Program-made: the position numbers and the translations under genes | Shown here: piece after piece, positions 7,187 to 10,077 of the stretch | Layout of the letters: each line of letters opens with the position of its first letter | How positions within the stretch are numbered: position 1 is the first letter of the stretch | Assembly: GCA_040007895.1 (NCBI GenBank) | Contig: JBDTUE010000156.1 | Location: 1-10,077 of the forward strand | Length of the DNA stretch: 10,077 nucleotides | Source of the DNA: JADJLQ01 sp040007895 | Lineage (GTDB): Bacteria; Bacteroidota; Bacteroidia; Chitinophagales; Saprospiraceae | Direction: 5' to 3' | Notes under the pieces: model-generated | The model's input: only the letters and a program-made list of their open reading frames with translations | What the model was told of the DNA's origin: nothing | Database searches by the model: none

Positions 7187-8083
7187 TTACTTATCTTTTA
7201 AATACACGTTCACTTTTTTGGCCGTGTCACTATCGACATACCGTTCAGTAATTTGAATGGCGCCGGATGCGAGGAATTCAAACTCTAGTTTCCAATACCA
7301 ATCTTTCGGATTATCAGCTTCCTCAAACGTATTATTGCCTGCATATTCAAATTTATTGCCAAAAGCTTCATTCTTCATCCACAGAGATTGGTTGTATTTA
7401 AAAAGGTCCATTGTGTTTTTCTTATTGGTGACCCCGGAGTAATGTCCAACCAACCTATCCAGCGTGGCTGCTTCGAGGTGCAATAGTTCAGACATACCAA
7501 CATTATAAGTGACTTTTGTGATTCCGGTTTTCAATTTTTGCACATCTAATGTTCTTTTAATCGCTGTTGGTGCGGAGGCATACGGATCTTTTTTAATGTG
7601 CGGATCTCCATTAAAATATAACTGAGTGACGAGTGGTTGATATCCTACTGCAGTGATCATAAGATGGAAATGAGCAGGTCTCATATTGCCATCTCCTGTA
7701 TCATACGGTACCGGTAAAATAGTCTGAAACGAATAATATCCTTTTTCATTGGAATAGGTAGTGCCTCGATAACGGTATTCATTGGACTGGTTGTCGTACT
7801 TGCCTTTCGAATCGCAATGCCACAGTTCTATTTTCGCATTTTTATATGGAGTGATACAATCCTTATGTCTGATTAATCCGCTTAATTCGATGGGCTCACC
7901 GGCGTCTCCACTGATAGCAAGATTGGACCTTACTGGTGCATCTGGCCGATAAAATGGACCGAGGATATCCGTAGTAGTTTCACAATCTCCTACAAATTGA
8001 TTTCCGTCTAAGCGGATGAATCCGTACGCACTCACGGCAGCTACCTGCATCGTGGTGGTTTTAATAAATTCTCTTCTTTGCAT
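7187..8083 (-). CDS. Tat-exported intradiol dioxygenase-like protein with extra C-terminal domain
   Basis: The N-terminus MQRREFIKTT is a classic twin-arginine motif (RREFIK) followed by a hydrophobic stretch, pointing to Tat export of a folded, metal-loaded enzyme. Residues about 35-200 form the intradiol ring-cleavage dioxygenase core (PF00775). LGPFYRP is seen at 41-47, and the non-haem Fe(III) ligands by motif are Tyr96 (GKYD), Tyr127 (PVPY), His138 and His140 (RPAHFH), with the conserved Arg135. All four ligands are present, so activity on a catechol-like substrate is plausible. Residues about 205-298 (from LDRLVGHYSG) are not part of the usual core and look like a small beta-rich lipocalin- or DUF3471-like domain. 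No catechol-pathway genes sit alongside. It shares a 101-base divergent region with the SDR gene. ATG 8083 is set by the Tat signal. Confidence 0.9.
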   Translation of the reverse strand: MQRREFIKTTTMQVAAVSAYGFIRLDGNQFVGDCETTTDILGPFYRPDAPVRSNLAISGDAGEPIELSGLIRHKDCITPYKNAKIELWHCDSKGKYDNQSNEYRYRGTTYSNEKGYYSFQTILPVPYDTGDGNMRPAHFHLMITAVGYQPLVTQLYFNGDPHIKKDPYASAPTAIKRTLDVQKLKTGITKVTYNVGMSELLHLEAATLDRLVGHYSGVTNKKNTMDLFKYNQSLWMKNEAFGNKFEYAGNNTFEEADNPKDWYWKLEFEFLASGAIQITERYVDSDTAKKVNVYLKDK

Positions 8084-8097
8084 AAGTATTCAGTTAA

Positions 8098-8109
8098 TTA
8101 GGATCCTAA
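8098..8109. promoter_or_regulatory. 12-base perfect palindrome, possible operator
   Basis: TTAGGATCCTAA is perfectly self-complementary and lies 15-26 bases before the dioxygenase ATG, in the divergent gap shared with the SDR. It overlaps a loose -7-like element on the minus strand (TATCTTAG against TAnnTTTG). A dimeric repressor site is possible. No regulator gene is in the window and no second copy was noticed. Confidence 0.25.
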
Positions 8110-8184
8110 GATAGTTTATTCCCTTCACTCGAATTGCATACCGATTTGATCGGACTTTTAAAGATTTTATTCATACTTTTCGAT

Positions 8185-8856
8185 ATGAATTTTAAAATAA
8201 TAATCACCGGGACGACAGGAATGGTGGGAGAAGGAGTTTTACTGGAATGCCTTGCACATCCACGTATTTCTGAAGTGTTGAGTGTGAGTAGGAAATCAAA
8301 TGGAATGGCACATCCAAAATTGAAAGAATACCTGGTCCCTGATTTTTTGAATTTAAAAGGAGGTGATGAAAATCTTAAAGGTTATGATGCTTGTTTTTAC
8401 TGTGCGGGAATAAGTAGTGTGGGAATGAAAGAGGCTGAATACACTCGCATCACCTATGATACAACGATCCATTTTGCACAGGTAGTATTACATCAAAATC
8501 CGGCTATGACGTTTATCTATGTCAGTGGTGGAAGTACAGACAGCACTGAAAAAGGCAAGGTCATGTGGGCTCGTGTGAAGGGGAAAACTGAAAATGATTT
8601 GGCCAAAATGCCATTTAAAAAAGTGTATAATTTTCGTCCCGGTTTTATGAAACTTACACCCGGGCAAAAAAATGCATTAAAACTTTACAAATATTTCGCA
8701 TGGATGTACCCGTTGCTAAAATTATTTTTGCCCAACGGAACGAGTACTATGAAGCAGGTAGGACAAGCCATGATTAATAGTTTGATCATTGGTAGCGATA
8801 AGCAGATCCTTGAGGTAAGAGATATTAATCCTTTGGGAGATCAATCCCCGGTTTAA
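8185..8856 (+). CDS. Atypical SDR, NAD(P)-binding Rossmann protein (YbjT/HTATIP2-like)
   Basis: With the ATG at 8185 the protein is 223 residues and begins MNFKIIITGTTGMVGEG, the expected first strand and glycine-rich TGxxGxxG loop (residues 8-15) of a Rossmann fold. Further family marks are YCAGISSVGMKEAEYTRITYD (72-92, split by helices), FIYVSGGSTDS with Ser114 (110-120), and MWARVKGKTEN (127-137), where Trp128 occupies the position of the SDR catalytic Tyr and Lys132 is kept. RPGF at 151-154 is also typical. I know this MWARVKGKTEN form from a widespread uncharacterised bacterial family, so Trp is normal there. It may bind NAD(P)H without classic SDR chemistry. A TTG at 8134 would add 17 hydrophobic residues before the Rossmann strand and is unlikely to be the start. 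It converges on the next gene with 3 bases between stops. Confidence 0.9.
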   Translation: MNFKIIITGTTGMVGEGVLLECLAHPRISEVLSVSRKSNGMAHPKLKEYLVPDFLNLKGGDENLKGYDACFYCAGISSVGMKEAEYTRITYDTTIHFAQVVLHQNPAMTFIYVSGGSTDSTEKGKVMWARVKGKTENDLAKMPFKKVYNFRPGFMKLTPGQKNALKLYKYFAWMYPLLKLFLPNGTSTMKQVGQAMINSLIIGSDKQILEVRDINPLGDQSPV

Positions 8857-8859
8857 TTT

Positions 8860-9294
8860 TTAACCTTCTTCTACTAGTTCTTTCAATCCTTTGAGCACTT
8901 TGTCCCAACCTTTTTTTGATTTTAAATATCTTTCTTCTGCTCCCTGACCCTGGCCGACATCATCTGTGATTGATAAAATTGTTTTCCCATCTTTATAAAT
9001 CAATTCATCCGTTACGGTGGAATTGCCGGCTTCTGCATTGTCGTCATCCTCATTCTTCAAAGAATATTTTAAAAGCTTTCCCGGTTCTATTTGGAGGATT
9101 TGACCTTTCAATTCTATCTTTTTAATCAATAAAATTTTTCCTTTAAACGTGATGGGGCTACCAACTTTCCATTTAGAATTAACTTTACAATTGAAAAAAT
9201 ATTTTACAGTTTTTTCAGGATTGGTGAGTGCATCCCAAACTTGGGACGGCTCTGCCTGAATGGCTATTTTTTTTCTAACCACAAATTCTTTCAT
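8860..9294 (-). CDS. SRPBCC / AHSA1-domain protein (copy 2)
   Basis: The 144 residues cover one AHSA1-like SRPBCC domain. Signatures are VWDALTNPEKTVKYFF (19-34), KWKVGSPITFKG (41-52), an acidic loop NEDDDNAEAGNS (81-92) between strands, and the closing helix GWDKVLKGLKELVEE (129-143). No signal peptide is present. It lies 29 bases downstream of the third SRPBCC gene on the same strand, so the two are likely co-transcribed, and it ends 3 bases from the convergent SDR gene. I see no terminator between those convergent stops. Ligand unknown. The sequence differs strongly from copies 1 and 3, so it is not a recent duplicate. Confidence 0.92.
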   Translation of the reverse strand: MKEFVVRKKIAIQAEPSQVWDALTNPEKTVKYFFNCKVNSKWKVGSPITFKGKILLIKKIELKGQILQIEPGKLLKYSLKNEDDDNAEAGNSTVTDELIYKDGKTILSITDDVGQGQGAEERYLKSKKGWDKVLKGLKELVEEG

Positions 9295-9323
9295 AGTACA
9301 AGAGCTTCTCTTTTGTTAATGAT

Positions 9324-9842
9324 TTAATTATCTGATGACGTTGTAGGGTAACTCAGGTTTTTTTCTAATTTATCCAGCGATGATTGCCAACCCTCCATAC
9401 AATCAGAATACATTTCTATTGGAATACCTGTTTGATGCAAGGTCATTTCCGTTTTTCCTTCGAGATCTTCAAATGTCACTGTTACATTAACGTCTGACCA
9501 CTCGCCAGGTAGATTGTAAAAGGAAGGAGGCACTTCATGTCCTTTATAATTTACAAAGCACTCTTCGTAAAAGATTTTTTTAAATGGAATGATCTCTTTA
9601 TAGTTTGCGATTGACCAAAACTCTTTTCCATCGGCACTTTTCATGGATGAAAAATTTTCTCCACCTGTTTTAAAATCAATTAGACTAGTCGGACACATAA
9701 ATCCTTTAGGTCCCCACCATTTTTTAAAACTTTCAGGATCTGACCATGCTTTCCATACTAAGCTTAGGGGAAGATTTAATATCCTGTTGATGAAAACTGT
9801 TTTTTGTTTTTCAAGGACGGTGCTTGCTCTACTTTTGATCAT
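9324..9842 (-). CDS. SRPBCC / AHSA1-domain protein (copy 3)
   Basis: This 172-residue protein carries the most canonical AHSA1 pattern of the three. An N-terminal strand VFINRILNLP leads into VWKAWSDPESFKKWWGP (29-45), then the conserved FKTGG (57-61), the strand pair TVTFEDLEGKTEMTLHQTG (121-139), and the last helix CMEGWQSSLDKLEKNL (148-163). The length includes a short polar tail. It probably binds a small hydrophobic ligand in the cytoplasm. The function is unknown. It sits between the second SRPBCC gene (29 bases downstream) and a VOC-family gene (130 bases upstream), a common neighbourhood in Bacteroidota. ATG 9842 is the first in-frame start after an upstream TAA. Confidence 0.93.
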   Translation of the reverse strand: MIKSRASTVLEKQKTVFINRILNLPLSLVWKAWSDPESFKKWWGPKGFMCPTSLIDFKTGGENFSSMKSADGKEFWSIANYKEIIPFKKIFYEECFVNYKGHEVPPSFYNLPGEWSDVNVTVTFEDLEGKTEMTLHQTGIPIEMYSDCMEGWQSSLDKLEKNLSYPTTSSDN

Positions 9843-9972
9843 AATAAAAGTGTTAGTTTTTACTTTATTGCAACATGTTTTTAAGCTAGGATAGTATCTT
9901 AAATCCGAATTTTATTTTTTTTGAATTGCTTGCCTCAGTGTATATCATATCCACCTCGAAAGCATCAAAGGA
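9843..9972. other. Intergenic 130 bases, no gene seen
   Basis: This AT-rich gap lies between the VOC stop and the third SRPBCC start. On the minus strand an 18-codon frame is present but shows no family features. A promoter for the SRPBCC pair could lie here, but no clear consensus was found. Confidence 0.45.
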
Positions 9973-10077
9973 TCATTTACTTTTAGCTTTTTCTTTCATT
10001 TCCATGGTCGGTTCCATCATACTTGCCCGGTTACCTTCTGTATCATAAAACGAAACGTACATTCCGAATCCGGGTAT
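9973..10077 (-). CDS. C-terminal end of a VOC (glyoxalase/bleomycin-resistance fold) protein
   Basis: Only the last 34 residues lie in the window. IPGFGMYVSFYDTEGNRASM and the following MEP match the final strand of VOC-superfamily proteins, where 'PG.G.YVSFxDTEGNR..LxEP' is typical and the acidic residue before P (Glu23 of this fragment) is the usual last metal ligand. A charged Lys/Met-rich tail follows. The fold covers glyoxalase I, dioxygenases and antibiotic-binding proteins, so the function cannot be told from the tail. The 5' part is beyond the window edge. Confidence 0.82.
   Translation of the reverse strand: MPGFGMYVSFYDTEGNRASMMEPTMEMKEKAKSK

Noticed and set aside
8141..8153. CCGATTTGATCGG hairpin in the divergent gap
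   Set aside because: Only four base pairs with no T tract; easily chance.
8134..8184. Longer SDR reading frame from TTG at 8134
   Set aside because: It adds a hydrophobic extension before the Rossmann first strand, lies in the divergent promoter region, and the ATG at 8185 gives the standard family start.
9905..9972. 18-codon minus-strand frame between the VOC and SRPBCC genes
   Set aside because: Too short, AT-driven, no homology recognised and no ribosome-binding site.

Overview
The window looks like chromosomal DNA from an environmental member of the Bacteroidota, probably the Saprospiria/Chitinophagia/Sphingobacteriia side. The evidence is the AT-rich composition, the weak or absent Shine-Dalgarno sites, and the gene content: MacB/FtsX-type permease tail, GCAAAG-type extragenic repeats, several AHSA1-type SRPBCC proteins, a CocE/S15 hydrolase with a signal peptide, and Tat-exported enzymes. 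No close species match can be claimed from reading alone. I see no tRNA, rRNA, CRISPR array, transposase or phage gene.

Layout, left to right. (1) Bases 1-701, minus strand: an ankyrin-repeat protein whose 3' end is cut by the window edge. (2) Bases 702-879: not a plain spacer. The plus strand carries a decayed C-terminal end of an ABC transporter permease (FtsX/MacB type). (3) Bases 880-2436, minus: an exported amidase-signature hydrolase with a complete Lys-cisSer-Ser triad. (4) Bases 2437-2858: a 422-base gap holding an imperfect inverted repeat of the GCAAAG kind and, 35 bases further on, a 23-codon reading frame whose start resembles the N-terminus of GxxExxY-family proteins. It is probably the scar of a lost gene. 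(5) Bases 2859-3819, minus: an SRPBCC/AHSA1 protein preceded by a small TIGR03067-like lipoprotein. (6) Bases 4054-7051, minus: a G3E (CobW/P47K-like) GTPase, preceded at 55 bases by a secreted CocE/NonD-type hydrolase, so possibly one transcription unit. (7) Bases 7187-8083, minus: a Tat-exported intradiol-dioxygenase-like protein with an extra C-terminal domain. (8) Bases 8185-8856, plus: an atypical SDR, the only intact plus-strand gene. It is divergent from the dioxygenase and convergent with the next gene, with 3 bases between the stops. (9) Bases 8860-10077, minus: two more AHSA1-type SRPBCC proteins, then the C-terminal end of a VOC (glyoxalase-fold) protein.

Functionally this is mostly an accessory 'enzymes and small-ligand proteins' stretch. 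Three proteins (amidase, CocE-type hydrolase, dioxygenase) carry export signals and could act outside the cytoplasm on amides, esters and catechol-like aromatics, but nothing shows that they form one pathway. The VOC + SRPBCC + SRPBCC group is a common bacterial neighbourhood of small ligand-binding proteins. I did not find a convincing new multi-gene system. The most informative non-gene signals are the two gene scars on either side of the amidase, the GCAAAG inverted repeat, and the added C-terminal domain on the dioxygenase.
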